22,080 nucleotides of DNA. Source: Apophysomyces variabilis (Eukaryota > Mucoromycota > Mucoromycetes > Mucorales > Mucoraceae). This document shows positions 9,795 through 20,088 of this stretch, piece by piece. The position numbers were made by a program, and so were the translations under genes. The number at the start of each line of letters is the position of its first letter. Within the stretch, counting starts at the first letter, position 1. The DNA lies in assembly GCA_002749535.1 (NCBI GenBank), contig MZZL01000370.1:1-22080 (forward strand). Direction: 5' to 3'. Below the pieces are notes generated by a model. It had not been told where the DNA came from and ran no database searches. It saw nothing but the letters and a program-made list of their open reading frames with translations.

Positions 9795-11516
9795 TCACGG
9801 TAACGGTGATACAACTAAATGCACCCAGTTTTCGTAAGTGATTCTTCCGCATTTTGGAACTTCCATTCCACGGTGACCTCGCAGAAACCATTGCAAGATT
9901 TCAGAGGCCCATTCTTCCGGAGGAGGGTTTGTCATGAACCTTTCCAGCCAATCCAAATACCCGTCCAACCAATTTCGCATCTCATGATTGCCCGCGCAGT
10001 CGTACCAATGACCCAAGGCTCTCATATACGAATATCGCAGCTTTTCCTGAGGTTCTTCAGGTAGTGCAAATCGGTCTGGCTCGAAATAGAGCTTGAGATA
10101 CGTTTCATTAACTGGTCGAAAGGGGATGATAGATCCCTGCTTATAAGCCTCACCGTCCAATTCGGTAGGCTTCCGAAAATACTTTCCTAGAAACTGGACG
10201 CCAGCAAACTCATCGTGCAAAAGATGCTTGGTATGAAAGCTCTTTTTGCCACTCCAGTCAATGCCAAAATATCGCATGGTCACCTCAGCCAGACCTGTGG
10301 TGCACAACTGGCTTTCATCTTTGACTGCAATAACGTTATCATCCCCCAGACTTTCTACCCAAGTGCCAGCAAAAACATCCTGAGCGGATCGGCCCGGGTT
10401 GAGTAGTAATAGAGAAGCGTATGCAATGATCAATGTGATGATGGATTGAAGCAATGAATTATGCGGATGCCCTGAGTTCGAACCCACATGTTTTTGGAAA
10501 GCAAGTCCATCGTCACGGTAGATCGTCGGTTCAACCATGCCTTCATAGACAAAGTCCCAATAAGTATCATAACATGAATCCTCCCCGTTCAAAAATTGTC
10601 GTCGGACGACGTCAATTGCCATCCGCACCATCCAGCCGTTGATATTGGCGTCAAACTTTCGAGCGTCCATGCAGTAATACTGATCATAATCCTGGAAGCG
10701 TTTGATAAAGCGATCGCATCCCCCGTGCCACCATGACATGCCAAGCGCGATAGGGTATCTGTCATCCAGATAAGCTTCTGTCAATACGTTCTCTGTTATG
10801 CCGTTGAGCTTAAGGTCGCGATGTGAAGTCATCAGAATCATTCGTCCAACACAGGGATCTTTGCGAAACTGCTCCTCATGGACATATTTTCCTTTGCCCC
10901 CCATCCGTACTCTGTGTGGCTCGACGCGTACCCCTGCCATCAACCGATCATAAGCTGTTTCGGCCTCTTGTTGCGCCAAAGAGTCTGCTTGTCGGCGTTT
11001 TACAAACCCTTTCAAAGCATAGTCTATGCCAGCGAATTTCTCTGCCTCATAGGGCACCTGGGCTAGCTTGTCCTTTGCCGGAAAAGGAACTTTATTCGGG
11101 ATGTCCATGAGTGACAGGACGTACCGATATGCGTTCTTCAATTCCGGGATCTCTGGTTTTGGCTTGTCCTCACGGTTGAACAACTCTAAATGACGCATTT
11201 GTGCATATGTATTACCCTTGACCATGATGTATTCATCAGGATCAAGATCCTTAACAGGAGGCGGGTTATCCTTGCTATATTTCACAATCAAAGGATCCGG
11301 TTTTCCGTACGCAGGAGACGTGTAAAGTCGCCGACTATACGCAACATCAGCCGCCTTCGTGGTAAAGTATGGAAAATTCTCAGCAAAGTCCTTCCTCAGA
11401 ATTTCCGGGAGGACATTTCTTCTTTTTGCAGACGCCCTCAAATCGATGAACTTAAATAAGTCACTGACGACATCCAGTTGTTCTACAAGGCCTTCAAAGT
11501 GAATACGATCCGTCAT
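9795..11516 (-). CDS. Endogenous viral RNA-dependent RNA polymerase, intact ORF
   Basis: A 573-codon intronless ORF for a right-hand viral RdRp; the reaction is RNA-templated RNA synthesis. Palm motifs occur in canonical order: motif A CMDARKFD (D284, D289), motif B GSNSGHPHN (S348, G349, N353), motif C SLGDDN (G391-D392-D393), motif D lysines (424-425) and motif E VQFLGKYF (about 440-447). A basic GRMILMTSHRD segment before motif A fits motif F. SG...N plus GDD points to the picorna-like supergroup of dsRNA mycoviruses (Durnavirales; partiti-/amalga-/picobirna-like); the family is uncertain. All catalytic aspartates are kept and there is no frameshift or stop. The first ATG is at 11516; an upstream in-frame TTG is ignored. 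There is no capsid gene beside it. Spliced fungal genes on both sides show chromosomal integration. Whether it is expressed, domesticated or simply recent cannot be seen from sequence. Confidence 0.92.
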   Translation of the reverse strand: MTDRIHFEGLVEQLDVVSDLFKFIDLRASAKRRNVLPEILRKDFAENFPYFTTKAADVAYSRRLYTSPAYGKPDPLIVKYSKDNPPPVKDLDPDEYIMVKGNTYAQMRHLELFNREDKPKPEIPELKNAYRYVLSLMDIPNKVPFPAKDKLAQVPYEAEKFAGIDYALKGFVKRRQADSLAQQEAETAYDRLMAGVRVEPHRVRMGGKGKYVHEEQFRKDPCVGRMILMTSHRDLKLNGITENVLTEAYLDDRYPIALGMSWWHGGCDRFIKRFQDYDQYYCMDARKFDANINGWMVRMAIDVVRRQFLNGEDSCYDTYWDFVYEGMVEPTIYRDDGLAFQKHVGSNSGHPHNSLLQSIITLIIAYASLLLLNPGRSAQDVFAGTWVESLGDDNVIAVKDESQLCTTGLAEVTMRYFGIDWSGKKSFHTKHLLHDEFAGVQFLGKYFRKPTELDGEAYKQGSIIPFRPVNETYLKLYFEPDRFALPEEPQEKLRYSYMRALGHWYDCAGNHEMRNWLDGYLDWLERFMTNPPPEEWASEILQWFLRGHRGMEVPKCGRITYENWVHLVVSPLP

Positions 11517-11681
11517 TCGATAATAGTGAAGCGTCAAGAAAATGTGCGTCGCAAAAAAGGTAAAAGCAAAAAAAAAAAAGGAACATGGAACGGGTACACA
11601 ATGTCAACAGCAAGTTTTTAAGCTTCCCGCATGAAGGTATTTCCGACCATAAGGATCCTGTCATTCATGATTCGATCTTCA
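11517..11681 (-). promoter_or_regulatory. Short gap between ULP1 stop and RdRp start
   Basis: Only 165 nt separate the ULP1 stop from the RdRp ATG on the same strand, so ULP1 3' processing and any RdRp promoter share this interval. On the coding strand it has a T12 run (11579-11568) and further T-rich runs 40-60 nt before the ATG, resembling the pyrimidine-rich leader before CCC1 and the T-run before the SREBP ATG. Promoter function is inference. Confidence 0.35.
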
Positions 11682-13105
11682 CTATAAACTAAGTTTCTTT
11701 CTGACAATGTCTAATATCATCCGTCGGCGGATGAGAACCATGTCTTGTTGGCTAAAATCAAAGCTTTGTTGCCTAGATAATCGTTCGGCAAATGTGCATG
11801 TAAACACGCCACAATCCGACATGTTTCCTTGCCTCGGAATGTCCTAGAACGGCTGAATTAGCCTAACCTATGTGTACCAATGCAAACTAACCTTTGGCAC
11901 GTTAGAACTCCATTCACTTTGATCCAATGCCTCCTTTTTCTTATCCATGTGTTCTTCCGATAAATATTTTAGTAGTAGCTGTCAAAAGACCATTTCTCTC
12001 TCTTAATATCCTGTTCCCGTTCTGTCTCTCTCTCTTGTACCTTCACGTTATAGTCATGATTGCCACCCATGGAATCGTATATTTCTACGAGTTTCTTCTT
12101 CATATGAATAACACCTAGTGTCCAATGATATGATTGATTGATCGGTACGAACACCAGGTCTTTTGCAAAAATATCCACCTGAAGCACATTGTCACATGTA
12201 AATGTATCAAAAAATTAACCCATTTGCCTTACCTTTTTTGTCCAGCGCCGAATCTTGGTATAGCCTGAATCCTTGAAGGTAGAAAAAAAGAACGTACTAA
12301 AACAGTGAATAGCCGGTAGTTTTCCTGTGGCTGACTGCGCACGATCTGATAATAGTTCCATATAAAAATTTATGATCTATTTTTCCTCCTTGTATTAGTG
12401 TGACAGTTCCGAGCATTCGCTGTGTCCTTGCCTCATCGTTTAACCACGTCTCTGGATAAAGCTTATAAATATCTTTGTACTCGATAACCGCAGTTTTGAT
12501 CTGTGCAATCAAACCCTGTTGGCCTTTCCTGAGAAATGAATCCACCTACACGTCGAAAGCAAATGAGGTCTTCCTGTCTCAAAGTCTACATGCCATTTTA
12601 CCAATTCGTCTTCCTCCTTTGTGAGCGGCGCAGGTTTTGGCTTTGGTAACGCAGTTTTCTCGTAAAGTTCGTCAAAACTTTTATCTTTCGTAGAAATGTC
12701 AAATGTCTACGTATCATTTCTCTTGAGTACTGTATGCGTCTCCGCTGAGCTAGCCTTACGTCGTATAAGTCCAAAATAGACTCTTTGGCACGAATGACCT
12801 TTTCCAATGACAAAATCGATCAAAACCAAATTTTCTCGATCTTTTCAAAGCTCTTGTACCTCTTCTCTCCATCCATCCCTATGTTTCCTCAGTTGATTTT
12901 TCGGTTTGCGAGGCTTTTCCAGCGACAACGTCTCCAATTGATTCAAAAGACTGTCGATAGAGCCTTCTGTATCCTCATCGCTACTGATATGGATGATCTC
13001 TACTGGTGAAGATGGCTTCTCCGGCGTGTCGTTGTCCGATGAACTGGATGCTGTTTCTGATTGCTGATTATCTCTTCGGTTTTTGTAATAACATCGTTCG
13101 TACAT
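11682..13105 (-). CDS. ulp1: ULP1-type SUMO-specific cysteine protease
   Basis: Clan CE (C48) protease that matures SUMO and removes it from targets, typically at nuclear pores. Exons 13105-12860, 12798-12760, 12706-12602, 12545-12432, 12376-12233, 12178-12041, 11978-11892 and 11843-11682 are all phase 0 and give 344 aa. The N-terminal part is Ser/Asp/Glu-rich with a SUMO-interacting-like IIHISSDED stretch (residues about 37-45). The catalytic domain starts at ETWLNDE and INFYM. The active site is complete: H234 (HWTLGVI), D251 (YDSMGG), Q296 (PRQGN) and C302 (SDCGVF); the 17-residue His-Asp spacing matches yeast Ulp1. RRWTKKVDIF is the usual signature before the His. The intron 12431-12377 begins with GC, not GT. 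A longer 5' end with five more exons is possible (see the separate entry). It ends 165 nt before the viral RdRp ORF. Confidence 0.92.
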
Positions 13106-13153
13106 GTTGCGACAGATTAAAGAGACATGAAAAGGATCTTTGTCATAGGTAAC

Positions 13154-13818
13154 CGGTGAGCATTGACTGTATATTATATCTGTTTATACGTGTGGAACAG
13201 ATGGTTTTATCTGTGAGCAATCAGATATTAGCACTGACGGGTTCAACCTACTTCGGTCCAATCTATGGCGTTGAGGCGTGTCAGCTATGTGTGTTGTATT
13301 AGAGGAGTCAAAGGTGATAATCACTGAATGTGCTCCATTACTTACTGTGTCTCCCGTCAAAGCCGATATTATGTTGAGTCTTCTGCGCTTTATTAACGTG
13401 GAACTTAGGGAAATCTATGGGAATGCTTCGCGCTAGAATCTTGTTCTTCATCCCAAAAAGAAATAATTTCGGGGAAAAGGGTACTCCAAGCCAAACATCT
13501 GATTGGATGTCGTTTTTGCCTGACCATCTTTCACTCAACCCGCCACTTAGCCTTAAGCAGACGATTTCTTTAACATCGTGCTATATATTAATTGGTGTTC
13601 TAGGCAAATTCAGACAAATCTTATGTTTATACGGATTATGGGGAAAGATTCTAGAGCTCAACCATCCACTCGCTTCTTTCCCCCTGTTATCCTGCCAAAA
13701 GCGCAACTATTATAAACAGAAAGAGAGAATTCCTTTCCATTAGTGGTTCACCCTTTCCCCGAGGTGCTACATGAAAACAAGATATTCTGATAAGGTTGTG
13801 AATTACATCGGTCGGCAT
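13154..13818 (-). CDS. Possible additional 5' exons of ULP1
   Basis: The minus strand holds a phase-consistent chain: ATG exon 13818-13771, then 13706-13633, 13551-13346, 13284-13252 and 13210-13154. This would join ULP1 at 13071 instead of starting at 13105, giving 472 aa. Supporting signals: a GTAGCA donor with a CTAAT branch site, pyrimidine tract and TAG acceptor around 13707-13770, and a strong GTAAGTAAT donor at 13345. The 13551-13346 exon has coding-like composition (for example DVWLGVPFSPKLFLFGMKNK). Against it: one inferred intron is only 41 nt, acceptor choice at 13545 versus 13551 is ambiguous, and the N terminus has no recognised domain. It could instead be untranslated leader or a separate broken gene. 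Confidence 0.35.
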
Positions 13819-14339
13819 ATCCACGCTTAGTCCTAGCACAACGTGGTCGTTACCGTTTACCGAGTCAGCTGCCTGGAAACGAGTGATTATGTTTTACCGG
13901 AGACCAGTCGAATGTAAGTGATCTCTCCGTTCTAAATTCTTTGTCTATTTGTTGGCGATGATTTTGAAGGTATCTTTTGGACAGAAATGAGAACGATACT
14001 CCAATAACTTTTCTGTTTTCAGCAGGTGTATTAAGAGAGATTACAAAATTGGCTGGTTTATATTCTTTCAAATCTACAGGCGAATTTTATATTGTTAATA
14101 TGGGAGAAACGAAAAGATGTTATGTATATGAAATAGTTTAAGAAATCAAGCCTTGTGAAAAAGGAATAAATATGTGGATATTATACATGAGAAAAAAAGA
14201 GACGAATGAGAAACTTGTAGATGAGAGAGAAACGGACACAAGAAATTCAAAAGGGAAAGTGGAGTGAGGGTGATAATGGTTTCTAGAATAAATAGTTCAT
14301 CTAACAGTAATATGAAGAAAAAAGTAAGGTGTTGAAAAT
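13819..14339. other. Spacer between ULP1 5' region and SREBP 3' end
   Basis: About 520 nt, AT-rich toward the SREBP stop. Short open frames on the minus strand (14071-13865, 14397-14146) have no recognisable similarity and lack splice-site support. I see no gene here. It should hold the ULP1 promoter and the SREBP polyadenylation region. Confidence 0.5.
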
Positions 14340-17300
14340 CTACATGCTCAAAGCATCGTCTGCTTGAGAGATATAAGATTGGATATGTTTTCTGCACCTT
14401 GGACTAAGGCCTTTCGTCAAAGGAAGAGCCAAGTCATGGGCCAATTGATCACGAAGCTCACCAAGATAACGAGCAGCTGCTTGAGGGGCTAAGACAGACC
14501 TGGAGAAACGGTGATCAGCAATTGTAACAAAAGCCAAGAGGTTGACAGCCAGGGAGGACAACACCAGGACACTGGCTTCAAGATTAGCAGCAGGTACAGA
14601 AGCAATTTGTCGGACACATTCAACAGAGGAACGTCGGTCTTGAAGAGCCAACTCGAGGTAGTGCGCAGGGTCGCCGTTTTTCTGGAACTCCACCATGGCC
14701 TTCAAGACGTTGCAGGTGCCTGCACGGTGGCGTTGAAGTAGGATTGACGAAGGGTGATGATGGCCAAATTTGGGATCAGTCAGATAAGCCAAATGCTTCT
14801 CCATAGCGTTATCACCGTCGCCGTCTTCTTTCTGCAGAGCCAGGCCCAGATGAACCCACCATGCAACCATTTGGTCAACAGGCGTGACCACAACAGGTGG
14901 GAGTTGAGATGTGCTGAACACGTTTTCCACAGGTTTGAGGGCGTTGATGTCCAAGAGTTTAAGCCATGATTGCTGAAGTTGGCTCAGCGTTTGCCAATAA
15001 ACAATCCAATCCAAAGGACTGGTAAGATACGGCAAAACAAACGAATAGAAGGCGTTGGAGCAGTTCAACGGAGTTGGTGCGATGAAATTGTTACGGGCAG
15101 CTAGCATGCAAAGGATTTGACGGTGACTTTCACTTTCAAGCCAGTCATTGTTCATGTCCTTGTTTTGGATCAGCCAATGGTCGGGAGCCTCCTGATGTTC
15201 AGCCAAGGCCTTGTATTGCCCCACAGCGGAAACAACACGGCGCCAGCAGAATCGTACAAGTGGGGCAGCAAGAAAGGAGGGCAAAGAAAGCTCTAGCTGA
15301 ATGGCCGCTACAGAGAAAATACGAGCCACTGTGCGAGGTTTGAAGAAAGTGGGGTGCCTTTCATCGTTCTCGAGCTGTTTGATTTGAGCAAACATGCCAA
15401 CACAGGATCGGAGTATATGTAGACGGGATTCCTTCGGGTTTCCTAATACAAAGAAAATATCACGGTAAGGTCCACTGATTTTTAAAGAAGAAGGAAAAGC
15501 TTACCACCAAGGCATTCCAATTCGCACTTACGCACCCATGCGCCTGCGTGCGAGAGATCGTCTTGGCTAACCATGTTGCGACCAGAGAGAAAGCGTGGAG
15601 TAAGAATCACCAAAAGATCGTGCACAATTTCGTAGGCTAATCCAAATGTATGCGTCACACGTTCAGATGGGACAAGGTCTGATAAAGAATTGTAAAGTTG
15701 ATGCCAGGCTTGAGCAACTTCTGGAGCATAATGATGATGTCCCAGACATTTCTTTTGTTTTGTTAGTCGTCTAGGTCGAAGCCAACCAAGGAGCAATGGA
15801 AGGAGGCAAATGTAAATGATACCAATTGTATACAGTGTGTATAATCCGAGTGACCTAAGTTTAAGACAAATGGGGTCAGTCACCGTATACAAATTTTGCA
15901 GCATAAAGTAGAACCTACCAAAGATTCAGGCTCGATGCGTACGTAAACAGAGAGCGGGAAGAAGCGACCATAGTTTCGTTGCCATAGGCAAAAGCTCGTC
16001 CGACGTGGTGTGGGTGGGTTGGACGATCTGAACTAGAGACTGAGGTGGGTGCGGCAAAGAAGGCCAGACACATAAACATGGCCATGAACATATGGTTGCC
16101 ATTTTCATCTTCTGTCTTTTTGGTCGTTGTCTGTTTCTTCGCCCTACGACGGTACGGTCGTCGTTCTGGCTTAGGAATCAATTGCGCCAAAGCGGCTCGT
16201 TGTGCTGCTCGTTCACGCAGGACGCGCTGACGTTCAGCTCGTTCGCGTTCGGTTGCTTCTTTACGTTCACGTGCTAATCGCTCTTGTTCTGCTTTTTCAA
16301 ATTCTCTTTTTTGAGCCTGGAAACGACCAAGGACCTTGAGACCTCCGGGCATTTGCGCAAGAATTTGCTGAAGAATCTGATTTTCTCTGTCTGCGAGTTC
16401 ATTGCTGTGTTTCAGAAACGTAATATATTCTGTCGCTTTTCGCAAAATGGTCGCCTTATTCAGTTTCTTAGCGACTTCGACACCGTCAACAATTTCTTCG
16501 CAATCGCTACTGCTATCGTCGTCATCGTCATCGTGCTGTCCTTTTTCCTTGATTTTAGCCTTGTAAAGCGCCGGTACGACATTTTTCAGATCACGTATCC
16601 GGTCGTTTATATTGTTTCTATATCGTCTTTCAATTGCGTTGTGCGCTACTTTCTTCAATTGTAGGCCAGGCTCGAGGCTACGTCCTGGCGAAGAATCGTA
16701 ACTAGTTCGTTTTGATTTCCGCCAATGACGTGTTTCGTGATCAGAAATACTACCCTCTTGATTTGGTTCCAGTTTCACTAAAGGAAGAACATTCAATACA
16801 TTTAAACTTTACTAGCCTGTCCTAACTATCTACCTTTGATACCAGGTTGCCATTGGTCAATTGTGGCAAACGCTGCTGTGAGTGGCTGATCGGGCATCAG
16901 CGGAGATGTCAAAGAAGACGAGGAAGTGGAGCCTGACGGAGAAAGAGAAGGATGAGAGGGCGGTGATTCCCGTATTGGAGTCGCTGGGATAGCAATACCA
17001 GGCATGTTGCCATTGAAAGAATGAAAATCGGAAAATGACATATTTGGTGTTCGGGATGGCTGCTCATATTGATAGCCTGCCAGTGCTTTGCGAGCTTCGT
17101 CTCGGATGTGCTGTGGTGGATCAAAGGGTGATGCTAATGGATATGTCATTGGTTGCCCCGAGAAGTTACTACTTGGAAACGGTGGTGATAGCATGACTGA
17201 GGCAGGACTATGTGAGCTCGATGTATAATCTGTAGCAACTGTGTGAGGTGAATGATTTGGTGACGGATTTAGGTCCCAATCTAAGAGACCAAAGTCCGTT

Positions 17301-17557
17301 GAGCCTTGTAACAGGCAATCTGATATGTTGGATGGATACCGGAAGCGAGGTGCTTCTGGTGGATTGATCTCAAATGAAGGCAGCGGCGAAGTAGGTTGAC
17401 TTGATAATTGTTGCTCTGATTGTTGTTGATGTTGTCCACTTGGACTAAGGTTGCCGTGACATAAAATATCGTGTTGTGTTGATTGTTCGTTTTGCATATT
17501 TGCAGATGTGGCGTTTAGGTATGAATCGAAACCAAGTTCAGATATATCTTGTAACAT
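14340..17557 (-). CDS. sre1: Sterol regulatory element-binding protein (membrane-bound bHLH factor)
   Basis: An ER/Golgi-anchored transcription-factor precursor controlling sterol synthesis and, in fungi, low-oxygen adaptation. Exons 17557-16834, 16777-15919, 15854-15505 and 15442-14340 join in phase to 1011 aa. Residues 1-241 are Ser/Pro/Gln-rich with an acidic-hydrophobic start (DISELGFDSYL), a likely activation domain. The bHLH spans about 283-366 and carries ERRYRNN with Tyr294, the SREBP-specific residue in place of Arg. Its loop contains a run of six Asp (324-329). A charged helical linker (about 390-460) leads to TM1 at about 470-490. A short lumenal loop with an NET glycosylation site and TM2 at about 531-552 follow. 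Residues 553-1011 are the cytosolic regulatory domain that would bind a SCAP-like partner. Release by the Dsc complex/rhomboid or by S1P/S2P is inferred from the family; no canonical S1P RxxL site was established. Two imperfect SREs lie upstream. Confidence 0.95.
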
Positions 17558-20088
17558 AATGAAGAAAAAAAAAAGACCGAAGAAGTACGTTATTTAGGCA
17601 TAGTGGGGTTCATATACAATCGGCTCTAAAGAAACAGGCCACTTTTTCAAAGTGGAGCAGCTGTTTATTTGATTGGCGCAGAGAGCGTCACCTCATCTTT
17701 TTCAACTACCTCAAGTCAAGTCGTTGGAAACCTCACGCCACTCGGCAGACAAACAATAAAAACGAAGTAATTAGGCCTTCTATAACTTTTTCTTTACATG
17801 TGAAGGGTTTCCTAACTGCTATGCCTCTTCTCACACTTCCCACACTTCTTTATTGTTCTATCTAGCTTTCTATCTCAAGACAATAGAGTTGCTTTCTATA
17901 ACTTGTTTTAGTCATGATTTTCGGGAACCGGATAGAGTTCCTCTTAGCGGAAGAAAAATAAGGCCGAACTTTAATTTGATGACAGTGATGTGGACGTCTC
18001 GGCAGCCGGAATCAGCAAGGCAGCTTATTGCGACCTTTGGCGTTTTAGAATGTGACACAAAAATGCAATCGTCCGATCACCCAATTTTGAGGAATTCCTC
18101 AACGTTCCACCGACCAAAACGGGTCGTTTATCATTCTCCAATGTCCACGGGATCAGCTCGCTATAGCTTTCCCACTTAGGACGTCTATGCGTAGGAAAAT
18201 CTATCCTACAGCGTCACAATATAGAGACAGTTCCTACAGGAACTCAAAGGTCTTGCATATGAAACACATTGTTTTTTTTCCCTTTATCTACACCGATAAA
18301 AGCAAATGTCTTGAAGGTAATATGGAATGAAAAAAGGGGCGCTGGTCTGAAACAAGGGTCCAATGGGATTGCCATGTGGCTGTGACAAACTGTTCGCTAC
18401 TTAGATTCGCGCCGCTTCAAAATCATACAGAGGGACATCCAGATGACATATTCCGCAGCAAAAAGAAGTACGCATAGCTAAGCTAATGGTCTACTTATTT
18501 TTACTGTTCGAACCACCGTTATTTGCAGGATCATAGTGTCAAGCATCGTGTCATACTGTCCTGTACAAGGCGTTTATCGACTTATCTGCAAGACGGCCTT
18601 ACATTAGCTGTTATGGTATCAACACAAGTTCATCATACACTGTCATGGTGTGCACATGATTGAAGCATCACTTTTAAGGAAACATATTTCTGGTTGAAAG
18701 CTTGTATGTTTTGTCCGCAACCAGGAACTTGCTTACATCCGCTATTCAACCCACCGAAACGTGGGAATAATAGATGTCTGGTCCTGGTTCAAATGCTGGG
18801 CAGGCACATGCTCAGAAAACACTTCTTGATGACAAATAGATGATTTTATTGGTAATCGTCTGCTATTATGCACTTGTAAGCTTATACCATATATACAAGA
18901 GCGCTGTATTATCGCATATACTTCGCAAACGCCTTCCAAAGCTTGTCGTTACTGTGAACTCACCGTGAAGGTCGACTCTCCGAAGGTGCTTCTCTTTGGT
19001 AGTATGATTCCTGAACATATCGCTGTTTCAATAACTTGATTGCCTCAAGAGAACTATAAGCCCCAGAAAAGTATTTCCGTCCAGAAAGAGAAAGTAGTTG
19101 TAAATTTTAACGTTATTGATGCCAGCGGACACAAGCTTTAGAACCAACTAAAAAGATCCGATCATAGTTCGTTTACAGTATTTGAAACGTAGATTAGATC
19201 TGAGCTTAGCTATTCCAGCCGTCAAGGTCTGCTACGCTCGTTTGTAACTCAGATATTGAGTGACATGCTTCAATAGTCTTTACGGTTTAAGTTGCGGACA
19301 TGGTAGGTGGGAAAGTTCACACTAAGGGACATTGCTGCCTGTAAATGGCGAACACGTCTTTTAGTACTAAATATAGTGCTTCTACGACAGCTTCGTATCA
19401 TTTCCGGAAAACAAAGAGCACTATTCTATGATCGCTCCTAATCGTGCGATTTTTGAATGATAATTGTATTTCCCCGCTTGAAAATAGATTCTGAGGGTAA
19501 AAGAAATGAACCAATAGTATGGAGATTGTGACAGAATCAGATGGACAACAGCTTTTTATATTCTTACTCGGTCTGACAAGTTTGCCAACAAGTTCATTGA
19601 TCTAACAGTAAATAGGCCTATTTGCAGAAGATCTGTCGGTTAGCCTATTGTAAGTCTGCACGTATGCTGCCATGATCTTGCGGTAGCTCATTCCTCAGAA
19701 AAGGAAGGAAGCGACATGCCAAGTTAGAATGGAGAGGTTCTTGTTTCCCCAGACAGGTTTCTAGAAACAAAAGACAGCACAGCTATCAATCGCATCAAAC
19801 GGTAGCTCCAGATAGAGTGTTACCCGCGCAAAGATTCCGAAGTGGCACCAATTCGGGCAATTTCAGGTGCTCTAACATTTGCTTTTCCTTTCTGTCATAC
19901 AAATGAGTGAAAAGTGGGATCATGACGCGCAATGAAATTTTTGGTTGACAGTCTATTGATATGCCCGTGTAACCTGCAAGGAAATAGTTTACTGATTCGA
20001 GTATTTTCGCACGGTACAAAAATAAAAAAAAATGAATAAGCGCAGATAAATCATTGGGAATATCAATAATAGAATTTATAAAAATTGC
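17558..20088. other. Long spacer between sre1 and the small membrane protein gene
   Basis: About 2.5 kb. The first 300-500 nt upstream of sre1 is presumably its promoter. A 108-codon plus-strand frame (17853-18179) starts only at TTG and has no recognised family. Two minus-strand frames (18939-18742 and 20019-19795, both TTG-initiated) have patches of coding-like sequence without recognisable domains. I found no tRNA, rRNA, transposase or reverse transcriptase signature. Confidence 0.5.
17687..17696 (+). promoter_or_regulatory. SRE-like element upstream of sre1
   Basis: GTCACCTCAT matches the fission-yeast sterol regulatory element pattern RTCABSCCAY at nine of ten positions (T for C at position 7). 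It lies 130 nt before the sre1 ATG. A second near-match, ATCACCCAAT at 18076-18085, also has one mismatch. Autoregulation of SREBP genes is known in other organisms; function here is inference, and chance matches in 500 nt are plausible. Confidence 0.3.

Noticed and set aside
10474..10485. GAGTTCGAACCC, a tRNA B-box-like word (minus strand)
   Set aside because: It lies within the RdRp coding sequence, and I found no matching A box, anticodon arm or acceptor stem.
9819..11459. Plus-strand open frames across the RdRp (up to 95 codons), possibly an ambigrammatic reverse ORF
   Set aside because: The reverse strand is repeatedly interrupted; no frame runs the full length, unlike ambigrammatic narnaviruses. 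These are shadows.
11517..11537. TTG start seven codons upstream for the RdRp
   Set aside because: Nuclear genes start at ATG; the first in-frame ATG is at 11516. The seven extra residues add no motif.
11568..11579. A12 run as the poly(A) tail of retrotransposed viral mRNA
   Set aside because: It is on the 5' side of the viral ORF and is poly(T) on the sense strand, the wrong end and orientation for a captured polyadenylated sense RNA.
17853..18179. 108-codon plus-strand frame upstream of sre1
   Set aside because: TTG start, no domain, no splice context; it lies in the likely sre1 promoter.
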